From: Mycobacterium sp.
Lineage (GTDB): Bacteria > Actinomycetota > Actinomycetes > Mycobacteriales > Mycobacteriaceae
Length of the DNA: 56,435 nt
Direction: 5' to 3'
Assembly: GCA_031292665.1 (NCBI GenBank)
Contig: JARLGR010000144.1
Coordinates: forward strand, 1 to 56,435
The notes beneath the pieces were generated by a model that did not search any database, was not told the DNA's origin, and saw only the letters and a program-made list of their open reading frames with translations. Each line of letters begins with the position of its first letter. The stretch's first letter is position 1. The translations under genes were made by a program, and so were the position numbers. Positions 11,949 through 21,767 of this stretch are shown here, one piece after another.

Positions 11949-13445
11949 ATGGCTGACGCAGACCTTCTCGACTACGACGACGTCCTCGCGACGTTCGAGC
12001 CCGTCATGGGCATGGAAGTCCATGTCGAACTGTCCACCGCGACCAAGATGTTCTGTGGCTGTGCCAACCGCTTCGGCGCCGAGCCGAACACTTTGGTGTG
12101 CCCGGTGTGTCTGGGTCTGCCGGGCGCGCTGCCGGTGCTCAACGAGGCTGCGGTGGACTCGGCCATCCGGATCGGGCTGGCGCTGAACTGCGACATCGCG
12201 CCGTGGGGCCGGTTCGCCCGGAAGAACTACTTCTACCCGGATCAGCCGAAGAACTACCAGATCAGTCAGTACGACGAACCCATCGCGGTCAACGGCTACC
12301 TCGACGTTCCGCTGGAGGACGGCGGCACCTGGCGGATCGAGATCGAGCGCGCCCACATGGAGGAGGACACCGGCAAGCTGACCCACCTGGGCAGCGACAC
12401 CGGCCGGATCGCCGGTGCCACCACCTCGCTGGCCGACTTCAACCGGGCCGGCGTGCCGCTCATCGAGATCGTCACCAAGCCGATCGAGGGGACCGGCGAG
12501 CGCGCCCCGGAGATCGCCCGCGCCTATGTGACCGCGTTGCGGGATCTGTTGCGTTCCTTGGAGGTTTCCGACGTACGGATGGACCAGGGCTCGATGCGTT
12601 GCGACTCCAATGTCTCGCTCAAGCTCAAGGGTGCCGAGGAGTTCGGCACGCGCACCGAGACCAAGAACGTCAACTCGCTCAAGAGCGTGGAGGTCGCGGT
12701 CCGGTACGAGATGCGCCGGCAGGCGGCAGTGCTGCAGTCCGGTGGCACCGTCACTCAGGAGACCCGGCACTTCCACGAGGACGGCCACACCACGGCGGGC
12801 CGCAGCAAGGAAACGGCGCAGGACTACCGGTACTTCCCGGAGCCGGATCTGGAGCCGGTCGCCCCGCCGGCTGAGCTCGTGGAGCGGTTGCGGGGCACCA
12901 TTCCGGAGCTTCCGTGGTTGACGCGCAAGCGAATTCAGGAAGACTGGGGCATCTCCGACGAGGTGATGCGCGATCTGGTCAACGCGGGTGCGGTGGAGTT
13001 GGTGGCCGCCACGGTGAAGCACGGTGCGTCCAGCGAGGCGGCCCGCGCGTGGTGGGGCAACTTCCTGGTGCAGAAGGCCAATGAAAGTGGAGTAGCTGTG
13101 TCCGACTTGGCCATCACCCCGGCGCAGGTCGCCGCGGTGGTCAAGCTGGTCGACGACGGGAAGCTGTCGAACAAGCTGGCCCGCCAGGTCGTCGAGGGAG
13201 TGCTGGCCGGCGAGGGTGAACCCGAGCAGGTGATGAACGAACGCGGACTGGTTGTGGTGCGCGACGATTCGTTGATCCAGGCCGCGATCGACGAGGCGCT
13301 GGCGGCGCAGCCCGACATCGCCGAGAAGATCCGGGGCGGCAAGGTACAGGCTGCCGGCGCGATCGTCGGTGCGGTGATGAAGACCACGAAGGGGCAGGCC
13401 GACGCCGCGCGGGTGCGTGAACTGGTGATCGCCGCCTGCAGCTAG
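11949..13445 (+). CDS. gatB: Aspartyl/glutamyl-tRNA amidotransferase subunit B
   Basis: GatB binds the misacylated tRNA and phosphorylates the side chain before amidation. The 498-residue protein shows the GatB start ([19 protein letters not shown]), the zinc-binding cysteines Cys36, Cys38, Cys51 and Cys54, the [15 protein letters not shown] segment, and a C-terminal YqeY-like tRNA-binding tail (IREK-like [16 protein letters not shown]). It completes the GatCAB complex begun at 7782. It ends 6 bases before the convergent membrane-protein gene. Confidence 0.98.
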   Translation: MADADLLDYDDVLATFEPVMGMEVHVELSTATKMFCGCANRFGAEPNTLVCPVCLGLPGALPVLNEAAVDSAIRIGLALNCDIAPWGRFARKNYFYPDQPKNYQISQYDEPIAVNGYLDVPLEDGGTWRIEIERAHMEEDTGKLTHLGSDTGRIAGATTSLADFNRAGVPLIEIVTKPIEGTGERAPEIARAYVTALRDLLRSLEVSDVRMDQGSMRCDSNVSLKLKGAEEFGTRTETKNVNSLKSVEVAVRYEMRRQAAVLQSGGTVTQETRHFHEDGHTTAGRSKETAQDYRYFPEPDLEPVAPPAELVERLRGTIPELPWLTRKRIQEDWGISDEVMRDLVNAGAVELVAATVKHGASSEAARAWWGNFLVQKANESGVAVSDLAITPAQVAAVVKLVDDGKLSNKLARQVVEGVLAGEGEPEQVMNERGLVVVRDDSLIQAAIDEALAAQPDIAEKIRGGKVQAAGAIVGAVMKTTKGQADAARVRELVIAACS

Positions 13446-13451
13446 CGGCGC

Positions 13452-14567
13452 TCAGGTCCGGGCGGCCACCGTCTCCCGGGCCTCGGCTGCGTGCTTCGTG
13501 GTCAGCGAGGACACGCCGGCGATGCAGTACCCGGCAATCACGAAACAGAGTGCGGCGCACGGCAGATTGCCCGTCGGGCTGCCCGAGCCGGTGACCCCGT
13601 CGATGGACGCTGCGAAGTCCGGCAGCGCGGCCACCCACAGCACTGTGAAGGTGATGAGGTACAGCACGCCGAACACCCGGACGTACGGGCTCGGGTGCTG
13701 GGTGCCGACCCGGCGGGTGATCCGCCACTGCTGCACCAGGGTGGGCACCGCCACCGCCGCGAACACCACGATCTCGATGCCGAGCACGGCCATCTGAGTC
13801 GCGCCGTGCCGGGCGGATAGCAGCGTTGGCAGGCTGAGTAACCCCATGATGACCGGCGCCAGCGCACTGATCATCGGGACGCGCCAGGCCAGCGAGAGCC
13901 CTGGCGGCGCGCCCGCTGCCACCTGACGGCCCGCCAGAACCTGGACCAGGAACGCGATCGCGGCGGGGCCGACAACGGCGATGCTGACCCAACTGCTCAC
14001 CGGGACGCAGCCCAGAGCGGGGTGATTCAGCGGGTTGGTGGCGTTCCATACCCACCAGCGCAATTGCGGTCCGAGATGGTCGAATATCCCGTACACGCAG
14101 CCGTGCACGAAACCCACACAGATCGCGCCGACGACCGCGCCACGCCGTTCGAACACCCCGGTTGCCCGGACTATGTCGTACGCCAGGGTCACGATTGCCG
14201 GGTACAGCGCAACGATGTACAGGGGCAGCCGGCCGTCGACGACGTCGACGGTGAAGACGTTGTGCACCAATATGACCCCGAGTTGGCTGCTGCCCATGAG
14301 GTCGGGTGGGTTCCGGGGTACTTCGGTCACCAGGGCGTAAACCGCCGAGGCCAGCCATAGTGCAATCCCGGTCGGGTCGCGCCGAACCCGTCGAAGCGCG
14401 TAGCCCAATGCCAACGCGGCTCCGGTCAGCATCAGTAACTCGACCACCGGCAGCGTCCAGTTGGTCAGTGTCAGCGGATTCCGCAGCTTGAAAAACGAAT
14501 CGTCGTCACAGGAGAAACCGAGGTAGCCCGCTAGCCGCGCGAAGTCGGCCGGGCAGGCCCGCATCAT
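13452..14567 (-). CDS. Multi-pass membrane protein of unknown function
   Basis: A 371-residue protein with about nine hydrophobic helices. Visible features are a polar N-terminus with two cysteines (ACPADF, FSCDDD), an intramembrane motif TEVPRNPPDLMG, HNVFTVDVVDG in a loop, and a His/Asp-containing GCVYGIFDHLGPQ. The repeated acidic and histidine residues in loops could bind metal or a cofactor, but I recognise no family. It is convergent with gatB and divergent from nothing close, lying downstream of the lppZ gene on the same strand by 29 bases. It could equally be an uncharacterised integral-membrane enzyme. Confidence 0.75.
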   Translation of the reverse strand: MMRACPADFARLAGYLGFSCDDDSFFKLRNPLTLTNWTLPVVELLMLTGAALALGYALRRVRRDPTGIALWLASAVYALVTEVPRNPPDLMGSSQLGVILVHNVFTVDVVDGRLPLYIVALYPAIVTLAYDIVRATGVFERRGAVVGAICVGFVHGCVYGIFDHLGPQLRWWVWNATNPLNHPALGCVPVSSWVSIAVVGPAAIAFLVQVLAGRQVAAGAPPGLSLAWRVPMISALAPVIMGLLSLPTLLSARHGATQMAVLGIEIVVFAAVAVPTLVQQWRITRRVGTQHPSPYVRVFGVLYLITFTVLWVAALPDFAASIDGVTGSGSPTGNLPCAALCFVIAGYCIAGVSSLTTKHAAEARETVAART

Positions 14568-14596
14568 TGAGCGACCGTTTTCACGTCCGACGCCAA

Positions 14597-15772
14597 TTAC
14601 GTCTTGTCGTCGGTGTTACGCGGGAATCCGCCCTGCGGGAACAGCGGGAACACCACGTCGTCGAACTTCTCGGCGTCGCCGGCCGTCTTGTTCACCGTGG
14701 CTCCCCAGACGTTCCCGTCGGGGGAGAGTTGCAGCGCGAACGCGTGTCCGTGAGTGTCCGTGCGGACGGCCTCGGGATCGCCGGTGACCGCGCCGGTGTC
14801 CTTCGACATCCGCACTGCCACGGTCTTCTTGGTGTTCACCAGATTGACCAGCACGGTGTTGTCGGTCGCCACGCAACCGGCCACGCCGGGCCGGTCGGGC
14901 CAGGTCCACACCGTCGACACCTTGGAATCTTTGGTGATCCGCTGCAGCCGGTCGGCAGTCGGCGTGCGGTCGGTGACATACAGCGAGCCGTTGGAGCCGT
15001 CGATGCACAGTGAACCGCCCGCCCCCATGCCGGACAGGGCTGTCGTCGGCGGTGCCTGGCCCACGGTCGTCGGCTGCTCGATGCGCAGTAGCTTGCCTGC
15101 CAGCGAAGCCGGATCCGCGGCGGCCGCCGGGTTGCCGGCGTCTCCGGTGAGCACCATGAGGGTCGTCGGGCTGGTGAAGATCAGGGCCCCGGTGTTGCCG
15201 GTCGCGCCCTTGGGGATGCCGGTGAGGATCGGCTTGGGCACGTCGCCGTCGGCGATCCGGACCACCCGGTTGTCGGTGGGCGTGCTGATGTATGCGTACA
15301 TCAGCCGGTCCTGCTGGTAGGTCGGCGACAGCACGATGTCCATGAGGCCGCCGTCCCCGGAGGGATCGACCGGAATCATGGTCTTGACCGTGGGTTCCGC
15401 GGTGGTGGAGATGTTCTTGACCGCACCGGTGACCCGTTCGGCGACGATGGCCGAATGGCTGTCGCCGCCCATGATCAAACCGCTGGTGCTCTCCAGGCAG
15501 CCCTGCAGCACGGCCGGTGCCGGGCACGCCTTCGGGAACGGGTTGGGTGGCAGCGGTGGCGGCGGCTGCGGGGTGGTGCTGGGTGGCCCGCCCAGCTGCG
15601 GTTCGATGGTGAACGGCTCGGATGCCGCAGAGTCGAATCGAGCGCAACCTTGCAGCGCCAGCAAAGCGATGGCGCACAGCGCCAGGGCCCGTCGCGCGGG
15701 TGCAGCACTGGGGCGCACAGACCGGCGTTCGAGCCTCGTCAGCGCAGTCCGCGTCGACCGCCGCAATGTCAT
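14597..15772 (-). CDS. lppZ: Lipoprotein LppZ, PQQ-dependent sugar dehydrogenase-like beta-propeller
   Basis: The 391-residue product has a lipoprotein signal peptide with lipobox LQGC (Cys43 lipidated), a Pro-rich linker (residues 56-80), and a six-bladed propeller region related to soluble glucose/sorbosone dehydrogenases (MDIVLSPTYQQDRLMYAYIS, GDAGNPAAAADPASLAGKLL, LSPDGNVWGATVN). I saw no clear set of the catalytic His/Arg residues of true PQQ dehydrogenases, so enzymatic activity is uncertain. ATG at 15772 starts right before the charged signal n-region. It is divergent from the DoxX gene, as in M. tuberculosis Rv3006/Rv3005c. Confidence 0.88.
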   Translation of the reverse strand: MTLRRSTRTALTRLERRSVRPSAAPARRALALCAIALLALQGCARFDSAASEPFTIEPQLGGPPSTTPQPPPPLPPNPFPKACPAPAVLQGCLESTSGLIMGGDSHSAIVAERVTGAVKNISTTAEPTVKTMIPVDPSGDGGLMDIVLSPTYQQDRLMYAYISTPTDNRVVRIADGDVPKPILTGIPKGATGNTGALIFTSPTTLMVLTGDAGNPAAAADPASLAGKLLRIEQPTTVGQAPPTTALSGMGAGGSLCIDGSNGSLYVTDRTPTADRLQRITKDSKVSTVWTWPDRPGVAGCVATDNTVLVNLVNTKKTVAVRMSKDTGAVTGDPEAVRTDTHGHAFALQLSPDGNVWGATVNKTAGDAEKFDDVVFPLFPQGGFPRNTDDKT

Positions 15773-15898
15773 GCCCGCCAGGTTACGGACTGCCCAGCGG
15801 TGCTCGCCACGTCGGGGCCGTTCGCCTCGGCGGTTAAATCCGGTGAACAAGCCGGTCAAACCACCCCCTAAATCCACGGTCAGCAGCACAGTTGCACT

Positions 15899-15904
15899 TA
15901 CCCT
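15899..15904 (+). promoter_or_regulatory. -10 hexamer, leaderless promoter of the DoxX gene
   Basis: TACCCT 7 bases before the ATG at 15912 matches the leaderless mycobacterial pattern and supports that start over longer frames. Confidence 0.5.
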
Positions 15905-15911
15905 GGCAACC

Positions 15912-16781
15912 ATGACCAGTACCTCCCATGAGTCGCGCGCATGGCAACGGCCCGATGAACCGGCCGCCAGGCCCGCGTCGGCACACCTGGTCGATCCCGA
16001 AGACGACCTGCCCATCACGACCTATCGAGGCGAAGGCGGGGACATGGCGACCACCGCCATCCCGCGGTTCGAGTCCTCGTCATCGCCCGACGACGAAACC
16101 GAGGTGACGGCATCGCCGTCGACTGCCTTCAGTCTGCTGAACGACCCTGAGCCCTTGCCCTACGTGCAGCCGCGGGGCCGGGACTCGCAGCAGACGGCGG
16201 AGCCCGCGGAGATCGAACCCGATCCCGAGACCGACGCGCGGGTCCGAGCGGCGAAACGCCGTGGCACCCAGGATCTGGGCCTCATGTTGCTGCGCATCGG
16301 CCTGGGCGCCTGGTTGGTGGTCCACGGGTTGCAGAAGGCTTTCGGCTGGTGGGGCGGCCAAGGGCTCAACGGTTTTCAGCACTCGCTGGCCGCCGCCGGC
16401 TACCAGCACGCCGGGGTGCTGACCTATGTGGGCACCGGGGCGCAGATCGGCGCCGGCGTGTTGCTGGTGCTGGGTCTGTTCACTCCGGTGGCCGCCGCGG
16501 CCGCAGTGGCGTATCTGATCAACGGCCTGGCGTCGGCGGTGGCCGCGCAGCCCGTACACGGCTATTTCCCGTATTTCCTGCCGGAAGGGCATGAGTACCA
16601 GGTCAGCATGATCGTGGTGGCGGCGGCGCTCACCCTCACCGGGCCGGGACGCTACGGCTTCGACGCCGGACGCGGTTGGGCCCGGCGGCCGTTCATCGGA
16701 TCGTTTGTGTGCCTGGTGCTCGGTATCGGGGCGGGCGTCGGGGTGTGGCTGCTGCTGAATGGATCGAACCCGCTGAGCTGA
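15912..16781 (+). CDS. DoxX family membrane protein
   Basis: The 289-residue protein has a long acidic, disordered cytosolic N-terminus (about 125 residues, rich in Asp/Glu/Ser) followed by a DoxX domain with four membrane helices (LGLMLLRIGLGAWLVVHGLQK, then LTYVGTGAQIGAGVLLVLGL) and one additional C-terminal helix. In M. tuberculosis the homologue (Rv3005c) is described as part of a membrane oxidoreductase complex with SodA and SseA that protects against oxidative stress; the same role here is inference. The start at 15912 is supported by the TACCCT -10. Confidence 0.9.
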   Translation: MTSTSHESRAWQRPDEPAARPASAHLVDPEDDLPITTYRGEGGDMATTAIPRFESSSSPDDETEVTASPSTAFSLLNDPEPLPYVQPRGRDSQQTAEPAEIEPDPETDARVRAAKRRGTQDLGLMLLRIGLGAWLVVHGLQKAFGWWGGQGLNGFQHSLAAAGYQHAGVLTYVGTGAQIGAGVLLVLGLFTPVAAAAAVAYLINGLASAVAAQPVHGYFPYFLPEGHEYQVSMIVVAAALTLTGPGRYGFDAGRGWARRPFIGSFVCLVLGIGAGVGVWLLLNGSNPLS

Positions 16782-16791
16782 TCGGCGCGGC

Positions 16792-17193
16792 TCACTCGTT
16801 GTAGGGGTTCGGCACCAGGCCGCCACTGGCGGCAGTCAGCAGCGGCAGCGTCGCGAACGTCACTGCGGGCAGCCGCAGAGCCGTGCCGTCGGTCAGCTCG
16901 GCCTTGGCCCACGACGACCTGTCGAACCGCAGGCCCTTGATCTGCTGCCACGTGACGGTCCGGCTGCCCAGCAATGAACGTGCGGTCACCTGCTTCGTGT
17001 CGGCCACCGTGCGGTAGCGAATCACCATGGCCGACAACATAATTGGGATGACGAGCAACGCCGCGCACCAGCTCGGGCCGGCGAACACCAGGGTCAGCAG
17101 GCCAAGGGTCAAGAACCCCACCGCCAGATGGGCGACGGCCGGAATCCTGATGACGACGGGCTGGGCTGCGGTGGAAGCGGTTCGGCGGCTCAC
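16792..17193 (-). CDS. PH domain-containing membrane protein (Cfp6-like)
   Basis: A 133-residue protein starting with GTG (GGGAAG upstream). Two short membrane helices (residues 21-36 and 38-58: VAHLAVGFLTLGLLTLVF, WCAALLVIPIMLSAMVI) precede a bacterial PH-like domain: YRTVADTKQVTARSLLGSR, VTWQQIKGLRFDRSSWAK, LRLPAVTFATLPLLTAASGG. This is the family of M. tuberculosis Cfp6 (Rv3004), reported among culture-filtrate proteins. The role is unknown. It is convergent with DoxX and divergent from the ilvBNC leader. Confidence 0.82.
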   Translation of the reverse strand: MSRRTASTAAQPVVIRIPAVAHLAVGFLTLGLLTLVFAGPSWCAALLVIPIMLSAMVIRYRTVADTKQVTARSLLGSRTVTWQQIKGLRFDRSSWAKAELTDGTALRLPAVTFATLPLLTAASGGLVPNPYNE

Positions 17194-17267
17194 CCGACCA
17201 TCTTCCCAGGCGGCATCGGCACCGGCGCCGGGTGTGCTGGGCACCGCTGGACGTCTTGCGGGCTGAT

Positions 17268-17297
17268 TTGACCTGCGCGCGCCGTGAGGACTACGGT
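17268..17297 (+). promoter_or_regulatory. ilvBNC promoter
   Basis: TTGACC at 17268-17273 and TACGGT at 17292-17297 are separated by 18 bases, a good match to the housekeeping mycobacterial promoter. The expected start of transcription coincides with the ATG of the leader peptide at 17306, 8 bases after the -10, so the leader peptide is probably translated from a leaderless mRNA. Confidence 0.65.
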
Positions 17298-17305
17298 CAA
17301 CCATT

Positions 17306-17356
17306 ATGCAAACCCCGGGAATGCTCGTAGTAATCGGTTGGCGCGTTGATGCGTAG
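17306..17356 (+). CDS. ilvBNC leader peptide (16 residues)
   Basis: The frame reads MQTPGMLVVIGWRVDA and stops at TAG (17354-17356). Codons 7-10 are Leu-Val-Val-Ile and codon 14 is Val, i.e. all three branched-chain amino acids in a row. This is the hallmark of transcription attenuation of branched-chain biosynthesis; leader-peptide attenuation has been shown for ilvBNC in Corynebacterium and predicted in other actinobacteria. The segment just after the Ile codon (17336-17352) begins the alternative RNA hairpin. An inner in-frame ATG at 17321 could also serve as start. Confidence 0.65.
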   Translation: MQTPGMLVVIGWRVDA

Positions 17357-17398
17357 CCCGGCTTAACAGCCGAAACCGACGAGCATCGACGCGCAACC
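17336..17398 (+). promoter_or_regulatory. Antiterminator hairpin of the ilvBNC attenuator
   Basis: Bases 17336-17352 (ggttggcgcgttgatgc) pair with 17383-17398 (gcatcgacgcgcaacc): 16 pairs with one bulged G and one G-U. This helix uses the bases aacc at 17395-17398, which are also needed for the terminator, so the two structures exclude each other. Its 5' arm lies within the leader peptide codons after Ile10 and would be free only when ribosomes stall on the Leu/Val/Ile codons. Confidence 0.55.
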
Positions 17399-17432
17399 CT
17401 CGTACAGCAGCAGACGCTGACGGGGGTTTTTT
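17395..17432 (+). terminator. Attenuator terminator upstream of ilvB
   Basis: Stem AACCCTCGT (17395-17403) pairs with ACGGGGGTT (17420-17428), extended by CAGC (17405-17408) with GCTG (17416-17419), and is followed by a run of T to 17432. It lies 60 bases before the ilvB start and competes with the antiterminator. Confidence 0.6.
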
Positions 17433-17491
17433 GTTTGCCCGGGACCCCCCAAAAAGCCGAGAATCGAACCGACAGGACGAAGAGGACAGCA

Positions 17492-19324
17492 GTGAGCGCA
17501 CCCACCACGCGACCGCCAGAGTCGGCGCAACAGCCCAACGGTGTCGCCGGTCATCAGTCGAGAACCGTTGCCCCGCAACAGATGACAGGCGCCCAGGCGG
17601 TGGTCCGGTCGCTCGAGGAACTCGACGTCGACACCATCTTCGGCATCCCCGGTGGTGCCGTGCTGCCGGTCTACGACCCGCTGTACGACTCCAAGAAGGT
17701 CCGCCACGTGCTGGTCCGGCACGAGCAGGGCGCCGGCCACGCGGCGTCCGGCTACGCCCACGCCACCGGCAAAGTCGGCGTGATGATGGCCACCTCCGGC
17801 CCGGGCGCCACCAACCTGGTCACGCCGCTGGCGGATGCCCAGATGGACTCCATCCCGGTGGTCGCGATCACCGGCCAGGTCGGCCGTGGCCTGATCGGTA
17901 CCGACGCCTTCCAGGAAGCCGACATCTCCGGCATCACCATGCCGATCACCAAGCACAACTTCCTGGTCCGCGACGGTGACGAGATCGCCAAGGTGATCGC
18001 TCAGGCGTTCCACATCGCGGCTTCCGGCCGTCCGGGCGCCGTGCTCGTCGACATCCCGAAGGACGTGCTGCAGGCCCAGTGCACATTCAGTTGGCCGCCG
18101 GTGATCGACCTGCCCGGCTACAAGCCCAACACCAAGCCGCACAGCCGGCAGGTGCGCGAGGCCGCCAAGCTGATCGCCTCGGCGCACAAGCCGGTGCTGT
18201 ACGTCGGCGGCGGCGTCATCCGCGGCGAGGCCACTGATGAACTGCGGGAACTGGCCGAACTGACCGGCATCCCCGTCGTCACCACGCTGATGGCACGCGG
18301 CGCGTTCCCCGACAGCCACCCCCAGCACATGGGCATGCCGGGCATGCACGGCACCGTGTCGGCGGTGGCGGCGCTGCAGAAGAGCGACCTGCTGATCGCC
18401 CTCGGCACTCGCTTCGACGACCGGGTCACCGGCCAGCTGTCGTCGTTCGCGCCAGACGCCAAGGTGATCCACGCCGATATCGATCCGGCCGAGATCGGCA
18501 AGAACCGGCACGCCGACGTGCCGATCGTCGGTGACATCAAGAACGTCATCGTCGACCTGGTGGAGGCCCTGGGCCGGGATGGCGTTTCGGCGTCGTCGCT
18601 GGACCTGGCCGACTGGTGGACGTACCTCAACGACCTCAAGGCCACCTACCCGCTGAGCTACGGCCCGCAGAGCGACGGCAGCCTGAGCCCGGAGTACGTC
18701 ATCGAAAGGCTGGGCCAGATCGCCGGACCGGACGCGCTCTACGTGGCGGGCGTGGGCCAGCACCAGATGTGGGCCGCGCAGTTCATCAAGTACGAGAACC
18801 CGAAGACCTGGCTGAACTCCGGTGGCCTGGGCACCATGGGCTTCTCCATCCCGGCCGCGATGGGCGCCAAGTTCGCGCGCCCCGAGGCCGAGGTGTGGGC
18901 CATCGACGGTGACGGCTGCTTCCAGATGACCAACCAGGAGCTGGCCACCTGCGCGCTGGAGGGTGCGCCGATCAAGGTTGCACTGATCAACAACGGCAAC
19001 CTCGGCATGGTGCGGCAGTGGCAGACGCTGTTCTACGAGGAGCGGTACAGCCAGACCAACCTGTCGACGCACTCGCACCGGATCCCGGACTTCGTGATGC
19101 TGGCCGAGGCGCTGGGCTGCGTCGGATTGCGCTGCGAGCGTGAGGAAGACGTCGAGGACGTCATCCGGCAGGCCCGGGAGATCAACGACCGTCCGGTCGT
19201 CATCGACTTCATCGTCGGGGCCGACGCCCAGGTGTGGCCGATGGTCGCTGCGGGCACCAGCAATGACGAGATCATGGCGGCGCGCGATATCCGTCCGCTG
19301 TTCGACAACGAGGAGCAGGTGTAA
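17492..19324 (+). CDS. ilvB: Acetolactate synthase large subunit
   Basis: IlvB joins two pyruvates, or pyruvate and 2-oxobutyrate, in the first common step of valine, leucine and isoleucine synthesis, using thiamine diphosphate and FAD. The 610-residue protein shows catalytic Glu78 in [30 protein letters not shown], and the thiamine-binding [10 protein letters not shown]...LINN near 471-500. I chose the GTG at 17492 (GAGGACAGCA upstream), because an alternative start at 17435 would fall on the terminator. It is the first gene of ilvB-ilvN-ilvC behind the attenuator. Confidence 0.97.
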   Translation: MSAPTTRPPESAQQPNGVAGHQSRTVAPQQMTGAQAVVRSLEELDVDTIFGIPGGAVLPVYDPLYDSKKVRHVLVRHEQGAGHAASGYAHATGKVGVMMATSGPGATNLVTPLADAQMDSIPVVAITGQVGRGLIGTDAFQEADISGITMPITKHNFLVRDGDEIAKVIAQAFHIAASGRPGAVLVDIPKDVLQAQCTFSWPPVIDLPGYKPNTKPHSRQVREAAKLIASAHKPVLYVGGGVIRGEATDELRELAELTGIPVVTTLMARGAFPDSHPQHMGMPGMHGTVSAVAALQKSDLLIALGTRFDDRVTGQLSSFAPDAKVIHADIDPAEIGKNRHADVPIVGDIKNVIVDLVEALGRDGVSASSLDLADWWTYLNDLKATYPLSYGPQSDGSLSPEYVIERLGQIAGPDALYVAGVGQHQMWAAQFIKYENPKTWLNSGGLGTMGFSIPAAMGAKFARPEAEVWAIDGDGCFQMTNQELATCALEGAPIKVALINNGNLGMVRQWQTLFYEERYSQTNLSTHSHRIPDFVMLAEALGCVGLRCEREEDVEDVIRQAREINDRPVVIDFIVGADAQVWPMVAAGTSNDEIMAARDIRPLFDNEEQV

Positions 19325-19329
19325 GTGCC

Positions 19330-19833
19330 ATGACTACTACTCACACGCTCTCGGTCCTGGTCGAGGACACCCCCGGTGTGCTCGCCCGCGTGGCGGCGCT
19401 GTTCTCGCGGCGCGGCTTCAACATCCAGTCGCTGGCGGTCGGCGCCACCGAGCAGAAGAACATGTCCCGCATGACCATCGTGGTCTGCGTCGACGACCTG
19501 CTGCCGCTGGAGCAGATCACCAAGCAGCTCAACAAGCTGATCAACGTCATCAAGATCGTCGAGCAGGAGCCGGACAACTCGGTCTCCCGTGAGCTGGCGC
19601 TGATCAAGGTGCGCGCCGACGCGACCACCCGCAGCCAGGTGATCGAGGCGGTCAACCTGTTCCGGGCGAAGGTCGTCGACGTGTCGACCGAGTCTCTGAC
19701 CGTCGAGGCCACCGGCACCCAGGAGAAGCTCGATGCCCTGCTGCGGGTGCTGGAGCCGTACGGTATCCGCGAGCTGGTGCAATCCGGTGTGGTCTCGTTG
19801 GCGCGCGGTCCGCGCGGTATCGGCACCAAATAA
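19330..19833 (+). CDS. ilvN: Acetolactate synthase regulatory subunit
   Basis: The small subunit activates IlvB and confers feedback inhibition by valine. The 167-residue product carries an N-terminal ACT domain (HTLSVLVEDTPGVLARVAAL, then FNIQSLAVGATEQ) and a C-terminal domain (RSQVIEAVNLFRAKVVDVS, TGTQEKLDALLRVLEPYGI). It starts five bases after the ilvB stop. Length and order fit the usual ilvBNC arrangement. Confidence 0.97.
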   Translation: MTTTHTLSVLVEDTPGVLARVAALFSRRGFNIQSLAVGATEQKNMSRMTIVVCVDDLLPLEQITKQLNKLINVIKIVEQEPDNSVSRELALIKVRADATTRSQVIEAVNLFRAKVVDVSTESLTVEATGTQEKLDALLRVLEPYGIRELVQSGVVSLARGPRGIGTK

Positions 19834-19843
19834 ATCTCACGCC

Positions 19844-20944
<1,101 letters not shown>

Positions 20945-20954
20945 TCTCAGCCCG

Positions 20955-21007
20955 AAACGACGAAATGGTCGTCACCGGATTACCGGTGACGACCATTTCG
21001 TCGTTTT
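20955..21007. terminator. Bidirectional terminator between ilvC and wrbA
   Basis: A perfect 24-bp stem (20955-20978 with 20983-21006) with the four-base loop ATTA and T-run TTTT on the plus side and AAA on the other. It lies between the convergent ilvC and wrbA genes and can end transcription from both. Confidence 0.85.
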
Positions 21008-21036
21008 GGTCCGGAGGCTGTCAGCAGTCGCGCTGC

Positions 21037-21636
21037 CTAAGCGCCCAGCCGGTCTGCGACGGCCACCACCCGCTGCGCCAGGTGGTCCAGGGCCGCGTAG
21101 GTGTTGTCGTCGAACTGCCGGATGTTGTCATGGTTGGCCAGCAGGCTGACGCCGTACGGGTTGCCGTCGGCGAACTTGAGTGGGTCGGTGTAGCCGGGCG
21201 GCACGATGATCCCGCCCCAGTGCATCAACGTCACGTACAGCGTCAGCAGCGTCGTCTCCTGGCCGCCGTGGGCGGTGTTGCTCGAGGTGAAACCGGCGTA
21301 CACCTTGTCGGCGAGCTGGCCCTGCGACCACAGGCCGCCGAGTGAGTCCAGAAACCCCCGAAGCTGCGATGACACCGAACCGAACCGGGTCGGCGAGCCG
21401 AAGATCACCGCGTCGGCCCAGGTGATGTCGTCATCGGTGGCCGCCGGAAGGTCTTTGGTCGCTTCGTAATTCGCGGTCCACGCCGGGTTGTGGGCGAAGC
21501 TGGCCGGATCCGCGGTCTCGGCGATGTGCCGCAGGCGCACCTCGGCGCCGACCGCCTCGGCGGTGCTGGCGACCCGCTGCGCCATGGTGGTGCCGTGCCC
21601 GGTGGCTGAGTAGTAGATGACAGATAGCTTGGCCAT
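21037..21636 (-). CDS. wrbA: WrbA-type NAD(P)H:quinone oxidoreductase
   Basis: WrbA proteins are tetrameric FMN enzymes that reduce quinones by two electrons. The 199-residue product has a flavodoxin-like fold: phosphate loop YYSATGHGTTMAQ near the start, FGSPTRFGSVSSQLRGFLD in the FMN site, and FTSSNTAHGGQETTLLTLY with HWGGIIVPPGYT, which are WrbA signatures. The ATG at 21636 (MAKLSVIYYS) is preferred over one 15 bases upstream. It is a single gene, divergent from serA. Confidence 0.9.
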   Translation of the reverse strand: MAKLSVIYYSATGHGTTMAQRVASTAEAVGAEVRLRHIAETADPASFAHNPAWTANYEATKDLPAATDDDITWADAVIFGSPTRFGSVSSQLRGFLDSLGGLWSQGQLADKVYAGFTSSNTAHGGQETTLLTLYVTLMHWGGIIVPPGYTDPLKFADGNPYGVSLLANHDNIRQFDDNTYAALDHLAQRVVAVADRLGA

Positions 21637-21755
21637 GGGCCAAGCCAACACGATGGCGCGGCGGATGGCAGGGTCTTCATCCCGAATTCATGTCGGGGCT
21701 GGGCGCGCGCCCTGAGCAAGGTAACCGCGATTGGAAAGCGCGCAATGCGGACCAC

Positions 21756-21761
21756 TAGGCT
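21756..21761 (+). promoter_or_regulatory. -10 hexamer, leaderless promoter of serA
   Basis: TAGGCT 6 bases before the GTG at 21768; it supports that GTG rather than the in-frame GTG at 21762. Confidence 0.55.
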
Positions 21762-21767
21762 GTGCGC

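Noticed and set aside
17363..19078. 571-codon minus-strand frame across ilvB
   Set aside because: Antisense to ilvB and it would run through the attenuator hairpins; no domain recognised.
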